A stretch of 64,000 bases of DNA, from contig CM071600.1 in NCBI GenBank assembly GCA_036435485.1, forward strand, positions 114,692,046 through 114,756,045, given 5' to 3'. This DNA comes from Saposhnikovia divaricata (Eukaryota; Streptophyta; Magnoliopsida; Apiales; Apiaceae). Below, one piece after another: positions 43,266 to 53,707 of the stretch. The notes under the pieces were generated by a model. That model was not told where the DNA came from and did not search any database. It saw only the letters and a list, made by a program, of their open reading frames with translations. Position numbers and translations under genes: made by a program. Position 1 is the stretch's first letter, and every line of letters starts with the position of its first letter.

Positions 43266-46086
43266 TTTTATGTATGCGTAAGTGCCGTTCGGGGTGATGA
43301 ATGCTGTCTTCGGTATTCATGGCGATTTGGTGGTATCCTGAAAAAGCGTCCAAAAAACTGAGAATCTGATGTCCCGATGTGGCGTCTATTAGCTGATCGA
43401 TGTTGGGTAGGGGATAGTGGTCCTTCGGACAGTGTTTATTTAGGTCAGTGTAATCGACGCACATTCTCCATTTGCCGTTTGACTTTTTGACGACAACTAC
43501 GTTCGCCAACCATTCGGGGTAATCAATTTCTTCGATAAATTTGGCCTCTAGTAGTTTCTCAACTTCGGTCTGGATAACCCTTTGTCTTTCTATGGCAAAA
43601 TTTCTCTTCTTCTGTTTTACAGGTTGGGCGTCGGGTTCGACGTTTAGACAGTGCTTCGCGACTGAAGGATCTAATCCAGGCATGTCTTCGGGATTCCAAG
43701 CGAATACGTCGTGGAATTCCCTGATGACGGCAATGACTCTCTCCTTCAGCTCTGGTTCCATCCCCTTGCCTATTTGGATCATTTTCCCCGATTGGCCCAC
43801 ATATAATTCGATTTCTTCGATTTCGGCTGCCGGTTCGGCAATTGGACAGGAGAGATCGGTCCCAAACTTCTCGATCTCTATGTTCAGCATTTGATGGTTT
43901 CCCCCGGCGTCTTCGTCTCTTTTCCTTTTCCCGGATTCGACCAATTCTGCGTCTTTATCTTTGTCAAAATCTTCTAACATGATGATTCTTGCTGCTTTTT
44001 GATCGCCCTTCATTTCTCCAATCCCTTGCTCGGTTGGGAATTTTAGCTTCAAGTGCGGTATGGATGATACGGCTTGGAATAGGGATAAAACGGGTCTGCC
44101 CAGGATGCCGTTGTATGGGCTGTCTACCCGAACGACGTAAAATTTAGCTTCCTTTTCCACGGTATATGGCGCTTTTCCTAGGAGCACATTTAATCTGATG
44201 GTACCTTCGATCGGTACTGGTTGATTACCGAAGCCATATAGGGGTGCCTCGTGGCATGGTTCGAGGTGTTCTCCTCCTAGGTTCATTTTAGAGTATGTCC
44301 TGTGGTATAGGATATTGACCGAGCTCCCTTCATCGACTAGCACCTTCCAGATTTTATTATCTCCGATCACCGGATTGATAACCAGGGGATCTTCGTGTGG
44401 CCATATGACGTCCTCGTAATCATCCTCCGTGAAGCTGATCGGCAATGGTTGTTTGGCTGTTTTCGATTGGTAAAGACTGTATATTTGCCTGGTGTATTTC
44501 TTTCGGGCCGTCTTACTGTCCCGATCAAGTATTGTGCCGCCAAAGATCGTTCGGACCTCGCCCCTATACTTTTCCGGTCTTTCGGTTTCTCCGGGATTTC
44601 TTCTTTCCTTTGCATCGAGCTTTTCTCTTAAGTCGCTCACGAACTGGGATAACTCCCCGCCTTTGATCATCTTTTCGATCAATTTCTTTAGGTGGTAGCA
44701 TTCATCTGTGTTGTGGCCTTTATCCCGATGATACTCGCAGTACTTGTTTTCGTTTCTTCTGGACTCAGGGGTTTTGATTCGAGGTGGTCGAACGAACCCT
44801 GGTTTTCCTTTGATTTCATGGAGGATCTTGGAGATTGGTGTGTTTAGGCGAGTGAACACAGTACTATCTTTGTCTTGTCTTTGTCCTGTTGTTTTCGGAT
44901 CGTTCATCCTTCCTCGTGTGTTGCTATGATTCCTTCGGTCGTCCCTGCGCTCGCCCCTTCTATCGTCTCTGTCGTTCCTTCGATTTTCTTTGTACCCTCC
45001 AATTGTTTCTAACTTCCTTCGTATTGCTTCTCCCCGAACGTATATGTCGTTTATTGATTTTGGGGGAACGTCATAGAGAGATGACCGGAGCTTCTTGCCT
45101 TTCACAGGGTCGAGACCTGCTGAAAGGAATCCAGCGGCTTTGATCTTATCGAGGCTTGTGACCATTCCGGCTTCCTCTTTGAATCTTGCTAGGTAGTCCC
45201 CTAATTCTTCGTTCGGTCTTTGTCTGCAGTGAATTAGGGCTTCAGTGTCTTTTTCTCTTCGGCATAAATGGGAGTAATTTCTCAAGAACTTCCTTTTAAT
45301 TTGTCCATAAGAATCAATCGACCGTGGCCTTAGTGAACGATACCACATGGATGCCGACCCTTTTAGGTAAGTTTTGAACATTTTGCACAGCATGATGTCG
45401 CAATGTCCCATACCAGTCATGAGGGATTCGTACTTCTCACAATGGTCTTCGGGATCGCCTTTTCCGTTGAACTCGTGCATCTTTGGGAATTGCCTTCCTG
45501 GTGGTGGTCGGTATTGTTCTATCTCTTCGGTCACGACAGGCTCGTGGCTAATTGTCCTATCCCCGAACATAACCTTTTCCAGTCTGCGAATACGATCGTC
45601 TGTGTGCGGACCTTCTTCTTCCGAGTCCGAGGAATCTACAACCTTCGACCTGGTTTTCTTAGATTGTAGTTCTGAGTTCCACGACTCATCTTCATCGTCC
45701 CTGACCCTTTTATCTTTTCGGTCGTCTTTGGGTGTCCGGCCTTCGGCCTCCAGGGCTTCGCGCAATGTCTTCTCCTGTCGTTCGATTTCCTCTCTTTGGA
45801 GTCTCAAGGTTTGTAGTTTTACTCGGTCGGCTTCCCTTAGCTCGGCTTGCCGTGCTGCTTCGTTCTGGCTTTTTGCCTTCTCTGTTTCTTTTCCTTTGGC
45901 TTTCTCTTCTCTCCATTTTGCTAGCATTTCTTGTTGTTCTTCGGGGGAGGGCATGTCTTCATTGAAATCGAGCATTCTTTGGGCGGCCGGAGTCGTCCTT
46001 TGCGTGGCGGGACTGTCTCCTATTACGGTGCTTTCGTTATTCCTGGGTGTTTCTTCGATTGTCATAGCTTGCCAAAATTTTAACAC
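43216..46086 (-). CDS. gag-pol: Tat-E gag, protease and RT N-terminus (about 950 aa), frameshifted at its end
   Basis: The likely start is the ATG at 46065 (MTIEETPRNNES) rather than the first Met of the open frame. An acidic/basic coiled N-terminus precedes the gag domain (HEFNGKGDPEDH, KMFKTYLKGSASMWY), then an arginine-rich stretch and a zinc-knuckle-like CEYHRDKGHNTDEC. The protease site is VDEGSSVNILY (near 44330); most relatives have D-x-G with a small middle residue, here Glu. RT begins VVVKKSNGKWRMCVDYTDLN and FLDAFSGYHQIAM. The frame is lost after NTED (about 43311): comparison with relatives suggests a short deletion, probably of five bases between AGAC repeats. Translation then runs 30 residues out of frame. 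Confidence 0.9.
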   Translation of the reverse strand: MLKFWQAMTIEETPRNNESTVIGDSPATQRTTPAAQRMLDFNEDMPSPEEQQEMLAKWREEKAKGKETEKAKSQNEAARQAELREADRVKLQTLRLQREEIERQEKTLREALEAEGRTPKDDRKDKRVRDDEDESWNSELQSKKTRSKVVDSSDSEEEGPHTDDRIRRLEKVMFGDRTISHEPVVTEEIEQYRPPPGRQFPKMHEFNGKGDPEDHCEKYESLMTGMGHCDIMLCKMFKTYLKGSASMWYRSLRPRSIDSYGQIKRKFLRNYSHLCRREKDTEALIHCRQRPNEELGDYLARFKEEAGMVTSLDKIKAAGFLSAGLDPVKGKKLRSSLYDVPPKSINDIYVRGEAIRRKLETIGGYKENRRNDRDDRRGERRDDRRNHSNTRGRMNDPKTTGQRQDKDSTVFTRLNTPISKILHEIKGKPGFVRPPRIKTPESRRNENKYCEYHRDKGHNTDECYHLKKLIEKMIKGGELSQFVSDLREKLDAKERRNPGETERPEKYRGEVRTIFGGTILDRDSKTARKKYTRQIYSLYQSKTAKQPLPISFTEDDYEDVIWPHEDPLVINPVIGDNKIWKVLVDEGSSVNILYHRTYSKMNLGGEHLEPCHEAPLYGFGNQPVPIEGTIRLNVLLGKAPYTVEKEAKFYVVRVDSPYNGILGRPVLSLFQAVSSIPHLKLKFPTEQGIGEMKGDQKAARIIMLEDFDKDKDAELVESGKRKRDEDAGGNHQMLNIEIEKFGTDLSCPIAEPAAEIEEIELYVGQSGKMIQIGKGMEPELKERVIAVIREFHDVFAWNPEDMPGLDPSVAKHCLNVEPDAQPVKQKKRNFAIERQRVIQTEVEKLLEAKFIEEIDYPEWLANVVVVKKSNGKWRMCVDYTDLNKHCPKDHYPLPNIDQLIDATSGHQILSFLDAFSGYHQIAMNTEDSIHHPERHLRIHKNALRAKERGGNFPENG

Positions 46087-46102
46087 AGATTGTATCTCTA
46101 CG

Positions 46103-46120
46103 TTCCCACAGACGGCGCCA
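46103..46120 (-). other. Primer-binding site of Tat-E
   Basis: On the - strand TGGCGCCGTCTGTGGGAA begins two bases after the 5' LTR end CGTAACA. TGGCGCC complements a tRNA ending GGCGCCA, which is usual in Tat-type elements. I do not assign the exact tRNA. Confidence 0.8.
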
Positions 46121-46122
46121 AA

Positions 46123-46494
46123 TGTTACGACTGGATTTCCACCGGGTCGGCCTTCGGGTTAACCCTGAAAAGTGAGAAGAATGCGAGGGATTGTCCCCCC
46201 GATTCACCTCCGGTGTGAGAGTAAGTAAGTCGTGTTTTTAGAGTACTTTGAACGTAAAGAGAGTGTGTGTGTGTTAGTAAATTATAAGCATGTGTCTTCT
46301 CTTGTAGATTCAATCTATATTTATACCTTAGAAATTATGTCCGTTACCTTAAAAGGGCCCTATGGACATTATTGTGTTTCCCACCATCGAAAGTAGACAA
46401 ATACCGTTAAAGAAAAGAGGAGACCGTTAGCCATTTTGGGCTTCTTTTTGTTGGGCCTTCGGTTCGGCCCATAATGGGTATAGGGCTTCCAACA
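46123..46494 (-). repeat. Tat-E 5' LTR (372 bp)
   Basis: It matches 36462-36831 except for a C/T, another C/T and one extra GT in a GT run. Confidence 0.95.
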
Positions 46495-46499
46495 GGGAA
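46495..46499. repeat. Target-site duplication of Tat-E, right copy (GGGAA)
   Basis: GGGAA directly after the LTR end CCAACA. Confidence 0.92.
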
Positions 46500-48527
46500 T
46501 GATAGTTATTAGGAGAAGGCAGGGGTGAGAGTCATGTGAGAGGAGGCGGGACTGGGGCTTTACGTTTGTTTTGTTTTGTAAGTGGTGAAAACGGGACAGT
46601 GTGAAGCAGGTACACGCATGTGTATGTAGTGTATACACTTGAGGTTGAACTATTATGCCATGCTCCATCATCGTCTGCCGGGTTTGCGTATTTAGAGGCT
46701 ACTTTGATGTGAAGAAAACTGGAACATGACAGCGTGTTGGACCAAAGCTTGTCAAAGATCGAGTTGGTAAAGGCGGGAAAATACATATATGTTCGTTTGT
46801 ATGTATTTGTGTACATGAAACTCATCGAATATACCACCCTGTGTGTATTTAGTTACCGAAATATGTTACCGGGTTAGTTTATTTAGAGTTTTTGTTGCTG
46901 GGTTTGCAACTGTGTTTAGCTTGTTTGTGTGTTATGGAGAAGGCGGGAACGAGTTGGTGGTGGCTGGTGAGGACTTGAAAGCGGGACATGTGCATGTGAT
47001 AATCCTTTTGTACGTATAAATGTGAGTAAATGGAAGGTGAGTATGGGTGTAGGCGGTACAAGAACGGGTAGTTTATTTGGGTGTCTTTGAGAAGGCGGGT
47101 AAGCTCCAGATGGCCCTCTCTTAACTTGCATGCAGCGTTTTTAGGAGGAGGGAGCTGGCTCGTGGTGGGCGTAAGGATTTATGGTTAAAATAGATTAGTG
47201 TACGTGTAACTATGTGTGTATATAAATATGCTAAATGAAGAACATGTATGTGTATAGGATTATATATGTTTGCTGTAGTATGCGTGGGCATGGTAACTGC
47301 GTAGACATGCTTTAGGTAATGTAGTATGCATGTAGTTAGGCCATGCTCTGTTTTTCTCACCCATTCAGTTCAATGTGTAATAAGTTGTGAGGAAAACGGG
47401 AAAATAAGGTAGTTGGTGACTTTATGAGTTGCAAAGATATGTCGGGGAAGTGTGAGGTGATGGAAACGGGCCAAGATGGGGAAGTACGAGGCGGAAGCGG
47501 GAAAAGAGAGTATTTGGTGAGAAGGCGGGTATAGTGATTGTTGTAGTGAGGATTGGTGAGAATACACATAAGTAGTATGTATATTGTTAAAAAAGCGATT
47601 AGATGGCTGATCTTGATATTTAATAAATGCCAAGTAAACGGTGGTAATTACTATATGCAGTACTCAATGTGTAGTGTAGTGGGTTAGTACTACATGTATA
47701 TTCAATAGTGATGTATAGGGGTGAAGAGTTATGTGATGTGTTATATGTCTGGTGTGTGAAATAGTTTGTTCGTATAGGAATCGAGTTATGACAAAGGATG
47801 TTTTATGTTGCTAAGTGCAGGTTAATGTACGTAGATGTGATGTAGAAGAGGAGTGTGTGAATAAAAAATAAAGCATGCAGATGGCCATTTGTGGTTGTGA
47901 ATGAAATTTGAATCAAGGTTGAGCTGAGTCGAAAACTTGAAGTAGTGATAAAAAGTAGTCGAAGATAGAAACAATGTGATTGAATTGGTAGTAACATGGT
48001 GCATGAGTGCAAAGAGATAATGTTGCGTAAATTATATGAACTGTGGTGAGATAAGTGTCCAGTGGTGTGTATGTTAAGAATAGACAGGCAATCATAAGTG
48101 ACATGGGTTGTTTAAGGTGTGAATAAAACCTTTTCAAGTAAACAATGAAGTGATGTATGAGAATGCTGTAAGAAATCACGGTTAGTATTTTAGAAAAAAT
48201 GATTTGCAAATGAAGCGTGTAAGGTGGAATGCGGATCCTTTTTATACAATGAGAAGGCATGCACTTTTATAAAATGACAAGGCATGTATTGTGATAGAGA
48301 AGTTGTGTGATTTTGTTTTTTTTTTTGGTAGAAATATACAATGTGTTTTGTGGGTACTTAGAAGAATTATAAATAATGGAGGTCGGGTAAATGGTTGAGG
48401 ATGAGAATAAAAACCGATAACTTTTTTTTTGTTGCGCCCCCTTCCTTTTATACTTGCTTCCTTATGTATGTATATCATAGTTTCTTTGTAACTTGTCTGA
48501 CTTGTCTTTTATTGCATATGTTGACAG
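46500..48527. promoter_or_regulatory. Tat-D spacer, right part, with many GGCGGGAA motifs
   Basis: Continues the sequence left of Tat-E. E2F-like motifs occur at 46545 (GGCGGGAC), 46771 (AGGCGGGAAA), 46941 (AGGCGGGAAC), 46980 (AGCGGGAC), 47094 (GGCGGGT), 47393 (AACGGGAAA), 47498 (AGCGGGAAA) and 47524 (GGCGGGT). The 3' end (TTGTTGACAG at 48518-48527) looks like a splice acceptor directly before the aORF ATG, so much of this stretch may be a 5' intron. ORFs here are short and unconvincing. Confidence 0.45.
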
Positions 48528-51282
48528 ATGGCGGGAGCTGGTACATCTAACGGGAGGAGTAATACAAGGTCTGTGTCAAGTTTGCTGCTTCGAGATGGGT
48601 CTTGGTCAGACTCTAATTCTCTCTTCCCCTTGGCGCCAGTGACTATTGATCCTAAAGCTTATTTTACTAGCATGGAAGAGTACAACAAGAACAATAATAT
48701 TAAGCCTCCATCATTTGACAGGAAGAAGCTTGATGCTATGTGGGGAAAAATTGATCATCTAAAACATCAGAGTTCTTTTAAATATCGCAAGTGGAAGGAT
48801 ATCCTATCTAAAGCCTTCCAAATTGGATGTGACTATACTTGGAGGGTCCCTGCTCCCGATGAGAGACTTTACTCTCGACCTGGTGATGGTGGTATAGCGA
48901 TGCCCATTAAGCACTTCAAAGCAGGCCTAAGGCCAAAGCCTCATAAATTCTTAGTAGCAGTTCAGATGTACTCCCGCACAGTTCACTCCGAACTCCATTC
49001 GACTGATTTTGTGGTTCATTGCTTCATGTAACCGGAACAAGCGGTAACCAACCTTCGAGGCATTCTTCACCATCTTTTCTGTGAAGAGGTCCAATTGTGC
49101 TCCTTTTTATGAGGTTGTTCAGGGCAATAAGAAAAGTCGGATCGGGCTTGCTGCTGCTAGCTTTAAACCAGTGAAGTTGCCTAATAGCCTCAAACATTGG
49201 CAATATGAGTACATTATTATGCATGGTGGGGACTGGATCTATATGCCCGGATTTTCTGCGAATTGTGAGCCGAGATGTGTTATACAACGGAATGCACTGT
49301 CTGAGACGATTGTCAAAAATTGTGTGCGGTGCTTGCGTGTTTTCAGAGCTCCTTGGGACAAGGATGAGTTATTCACGGTTAGCAGGTTGAAATTCTATGA
49401 ATGTAAGTGGTTCACTTTTCCATCAATGTTGTCATTCTTTCTAAATTTGGGTTAATTTATGTCGACAATGGACTAAAGTTTTGTTATGGATAGGGGAGAG
49501 TTTGTATGGGGTGATGATAAGGCGAAGATTGAAGAGTTCTTAAGAGCTCAACCACCCAAACCTTCGCACCTGAGGAAGCGGGTAGTGGGAGAGGTTGAAG
49601 AGGACGGTGATAGTTCCGCAGGCGAGGATGACGATATGGAAGATGTCGAGGATAATGATGCCGAGGCGGAGGATGAGAGTGCCGAGGCGGAGGATGATAG
49701 TGTGTTGGAGCTTGATCTAAGTGATGCTGAAGTGGAGGGTCAAAATCAGAGGATCGAGGATAGTGTGATCGCTGAGGAAGAAGTGTTGCATGTTCAGGAA
49801 TGTAGAGCCATGGAGGCGGAGACTTGTGTGGGTGGTGGTGCTAATCCACCTAAGAAGAGACGTCTCATCACTCTGGGGCAAAAGGAGCGGTTACATGTGC
49901 ACAAGGATATCAGCGAGCCATTAGCACGTCAAGAGGAAGTTGTCACTAAGGAATGGGTAGGGGAGCAAGTCCCTTCGACTGGGATAGGGCGTTCGGCGGT
50001 GTTAGTATGGGAGGTGATGCTATTTTCAGAGAGGATTTAGTTGGAGCAGGGAGTAGCTCACCTGTGTTGGAAGGTGTTGAGCCTTTGGTTAACAATGGTA
50101 TGTTATCTTTGTTGTTAACATTGTTCTTTCTATGGTTCAATTATAGCATTTGTTGTCAACAATCTATTTTACATCGAAGTATTTATAACCTTTTCTGACT
50201 TATGTGTAGATATGCTTGGTGACAAAGGGAAGAATGTAGAGGAAAATCCTACTTCAAGTCCAAAAAAGAAAACCAATGTGAACAAGGACCATGGTGAGGG
50301 AAAACGTGTACGGAGATGTCGTCCTAAATTACTTGTCCCTCATTTTAAAGTTGGTTTGAAGAAGAGAATTGGGTCGCGGCGGGTGGTGGACTCCACTTTT
50401 GAGTATGTAGTTTCTTCTTATGACGAGAAAGTGGATCGTACTACAGGTGCTAGCAGGCGAGGCGTTGGATATCTGTTTCCTACTGCTCCTAAGCAGCTTA
50501 TGACCAAGCTCTTGACACGTGATGACATGGATAAGCTTGGTGGGATGAAAATACCTAAAATTGTTAAGAAAATGGAAAAATTTGGAGCTCGGGTATGTGT
50601 CTTTTTAACTACTTTTAGAACTTTATTTTGTTTGTGCTTTATATCACTCTCTTACTTAACATCCATCTCGTTTGTGGTAATGCAGTTTTGTGGATATGGA
50701 TATGGTGCTGCTTTGGCTACTTGTCGAGAGCGTGCTAGGCGAAAGTTGGCAGAAAAGAAAGTGAAGGCACTAAATCTCGAGAAGGATGCCTTAATAGCTG
50801 ACATTGATCTTACGCGAAAGGATGCCGAGGAAGGATTTGCTGCTGATAAGAAGCGTTTGGAAGATCAGGTTAAAGAGGCTGTGGATGATGCCAACCGAGC
50901 CAAGAAGAAGTTGGAAGTTGTGGGTGAAAAACTTGAGGCTATAGAAACGGCGAACGACACCTTGTCCAAGAGAGTGAGATTGTTAGAGGAGCAATTAGCT
51001 GCTGTGCCATCGAGAGAAGAGGTGGTCCTGGAGTACAAATATACCCCGATGTATACGCAGGACTTGGATAATGCTGTGACCGCCTTTCGAGGAAGTGTGG
51101 AGTTTACGAGAGCTGTTGGTGCTGAGAGTCGGAAGATGATTCCACTTGTTGTTGATTGTTGTCGTGAGTTTCTTAGAAATGACATATATAGATCGAGGGA
51201 AGGCTTTGAGGCTTATTTCTTGGATTGGGTGAGAGCCCGACAAAGGGCTTCCTCTCGCAGGGAGACAGGTGCACCGCCTTGA
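48528..51282 (+). pseudogene. Antisense aORF of Tat-D, spliced, decayed
   Basis: Counterpart of the Tat-E antisense gene. ATG at 48528 (MAGAGTSNGR) follows an acceptor-like TTGACAG. Segments: 48528 to about 49030, then after a frame change and a TAA near 49053 the related PTFEAFFTIFSVKR and HWQYEYIIMHGG to 49402. A possible intron 49403-49493 is followed by an acidic exon (GEFVWGDDKAKIEEFL, AEDESAEAEDDS) with a frame change near 49960; intron 50098-50209; a basic exon (KRVRRCRPKLLVPHFKVG) to 50592; intron 50593-50685; and a long C-terminal coiled coil (RARRKLAEKKVKALNLEKDA) to 51282. The first splice phase no longer fits, in line with decay. The domain order equals that in Tat-E, but sequence identity is low. 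Confidence 0.65.
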
Positions 51283-51479
51283 TACCTTGACGTGTCACTT
51301 CCCATGTTTATTTAGTACCATGACTGAGTTTCGTCTTGTATTAGGATGTTCTAAGACTTGTATTGTTGTTTTATCTGTACTTGTATTGCATCTGGAGTGC
51401 TTTGTATTGTTGAGCTTCTTCCTCGCCTTCTTTTGGTGGGGAAAAAGTAGTAGTGTTTGAGCCATTTGCATGTTTTATC

Positions 51480-51790
51480 TATAATTGTGGTATTACTTGT
51501 GTCTGGGAGAAATTATTAACTTGTGTCTGAATATCTCCCATGAGATGATATGAAACATTTAGATTTTTGTCTGAGGTAGTTTTACTTGTGTCGGAAATAA
51601 CTTAATTTAATCTAAAAAGTATGAGACAATCATATTGTAAAATTGCGTCTGAAGAAATATTACTTTGTCTGAGGTGTTATTTCTTTTGTGTCTGAGGTGA
51701 TGTTACTGGTCTTGTGTCTGAGATGGCTTTATTTGTTTTGTTTCTGAGATGGTGTTACTTGTGTTGCTGAGATACTTTTACTCGCAACGT
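51480..51790. repeat. Degenerate TTGTGTCTGAG repeat between aORF and pol of Tat-D
   Basis: About ten copies of (CT)TTGTGTCTGAG(A/G)T(G)G with TTACTT spacers at irregular distances of roughly 25-45 bp. It holds the same position in Tat-D as the 38-bp array in Tat-E. The flanks 51283-51480 and 51790-51995 show nothing else. Confidence 0.6.
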
Positions 51791-51995
51791 ATTGTGAGTA
51801 GAAAATAGATACTTCATTCATGAAAGATGATTACATGAGTAGTTGATGAGAGTTAATAGTAACATAGATAATGTGTTGTGGAGATTCATAAAAGTATGCC
51901 TCCAACACTTCATTGTAGTAGTAGTAGTGGAAAGGAATACGCAATCTTTAGGTATAGTATTTTCGCAACTTGTCTCCATGCCATGTGTTGTTTAT

Positions 51996-53707
51996 TTAAG
52001 TTCCATCCAATCTTTTTAACTTGTAGGAACCTGGGCGTAGCACATGTTTCACCTTGTAAGGACCTTCCCACTTGGGCATGAGTTTTCCCGTATGGCGTGG
52101 GTCGGAGGCTTTTGTTGCTCGTAGCACCAAGTCTCCTTCCTCAAATTTTCGAATTCTTATCTTCTTAGCAAAGAATTCCTTGGTTTTTTCCTTATACGTA
52201 TCCATCATTTGCACGGCTTCAACTCTGAATTCATCAATAAGTTCAATATTGTCTCGTAGGCCCTCGTTGTTGGCTTCTTCGTCAAAGTTTAGGACTCAAT
52301 AAGAGGGTGATCCCACTTCTACCGGTAGCAAGGCTTCGGTACCAAATGCTAGTTTGAAAGGGGTTTCTTTGGTACTGCTTCGAGCAGATGTGCGGTAAGC
52401 CCACAACACATTTGGTAGCTCTTCAGGCCATTTTTTCTTAGACGCTTGGAGTCTTTTCTCTAAACCTTGCACAATGGTTCAATTTGTGACTTCTACCTGT
52501 CCATTGCTTTGAGGGTGGCATACGGAAGCTTTCGTATGCTTCACTCCTCTCTCGGAAAGGAATTTCATGAACTTTGACCCAACAAATTGGGTTCCATTGT
52601 CAGACACCATAACTCTCGGGATTCCGAACCTTGTGATAATATTTTCATTGACAAATTTAATGGTGTCTTCTTGAGTGATTGTTCTTAGGGCCTTAGCTTC
52701 CACCCATTTAGTCATATAATCAATTGCCACCATCACATATTAGAGTTCTCCCTTTGCTTTGGGGAAAGGTCCCATGATGTCGATCCCCCACATGGCGAAG
52801 GGAATGGGGGAAAGAATAGATGAGGGCAAGGCAGGTGCTTGCTTAAGGACATTGCTGAAGAGCTGGCACTGTGTACACTTCTTGACAAAAGATTTACAAT
52901 CCTTAATCAAAGTAGGCCAGAAGTATCCTTGCCTAAGAATTTTATGAGCGAGAGCTCTTCCCCCCATGTGATCTCCACAAATCCCTTCATGAACTTCTCT
53001 CATGCAATATAGAGCCTCATCTGGGTCGATGCATTTGAGGATGGGAGAATCGAAAGTCCTCTTATAGAGAATGTCATCTTGAATGAAATATTTGGCGGCC
53101 TGAGAGCGAATTTGTTTGGCCTTGGTAGAATCATCGGGTAGAATATTTTCCTTCAAGTAGTCAACGATTGGTGTCATCCAAGTTGAGTCGGCAACGCCCA
53201 CTTCCATGATTTGATGTCCCTCAATAGCTGGCACCTTCAATTCTTCAAAATAGACAGAACCATCTAAGTTGTCTTTTTCTGACTCCACTAGCTTGGACAG
53301 CAAGTCTGCAATGGTGTTGTCACTTCTATCCACTTGGACAAGTGTATGGCTGACAAAGAGAGAAAGGAGGGATTTGACCAAGGCTTGATACTTGGTGAGG
53401 ATGATATCTTTTGTAGCATAATCCCCAGTGGTTTGCCTTACCACAATTTGAGAATCACTGAAAATGGAGAGGTGTTGAACTTGGAGACTTCTTGCCAAGT
53501 TAAGTCCCGCAATAAGTGCTTCATACTCAGCCTGATTGTTTGTAGCTTTGAAAGTGAATCTTATGGCTTGCATTACTTGGAACCCTTCTGGGCTGATCAA
53601 GATTAACCCTGCTCCACTCCTAGTCGAAGTAGAAGATCCATCCACGAAGAGTTTCCATGTTGGGTTCGGAGGAGGGATAGGTTGAAAGGCATATGACTCA
53701 GCCTATT
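51996..53707 (-). pseudogene. pol: Tat-D pol, aRNase H and integrase part, broken
   Basis: From 53707 leftward: archaeal-type RNase H (TWKLFVDGSSTSTR, NNQAEYEALIAGL, FSDSQIVVRQ), integrase zinc finger (CTQCQLFSNV), core (WGIDIMGPFPKAK, VSDNGTQFVG, HPQSNGQVEV) and C-terminal GDLVLRATKASD. Stops lie near 52738 (TAA), 52476 (after VTN, CGA to TGA) and 52295 (after PSY, CGA to TGA). Upstream the frame ends at the junction with the Copia-F LTR at 53708; the missing N-terminal half should lie beyond the right end of Copia-F. The gene is clearly older than the Tat-E copy. Confidence 0.9.

Larger units (their letters stand above)
36462..46494 (-). mobile_element. Tat-E: young, nearly complete Tat-lineage gypsy element with antisense gene
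   Basis: 10.0 kb. The 5' LTR is at the right (46123-46494) and the 3' LTR at the left (36462-36831), flanked by GGGAA duplications. On the -: primer site, gag-protease-RT, and RT-RNaseH-aRNaseH-integrase. On the +: a three-exon coding gene (37693-39529) starting next to the 3' LTR. A 38-bp array separates the two convergent units. The LTRs differ by two substitutions and one GT dinucleotide, so insertion was recent. Dual RNase H plus an antisense gene is the known plan of Tat-type elements such as Retand and Grande. Confidence 0.95.
31549..53707 (-). mobile_element. Tat-D: large Tat-lineage gypsy element, split by two later insertions
   Basis: Its 3' LTR is at the left (to 32614) and pol is on the - strand at the right (51996-53707). 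Two + strand (antisense) gene units lie between: a GRF zinc-finger ORF and a spliced aORF. Tat-E (36462-46494) sits in its spacer, and Copia-F cuts its pol at 53708, so the rest of pol, gag and the 5' LTR lie beyond the window. Tat membership follows from the second, archaeal-type RNase H before integrase. The exact left end is unresolved because the terminal region is a tandem array. Confidence 0.75.

Noticed and set aside
40775..46162. + strand ORFs such as 45374-46162 opposite Tat-E gag-pol
   Set aside because: Shadows of the real - strand genes, with no domain of their own.
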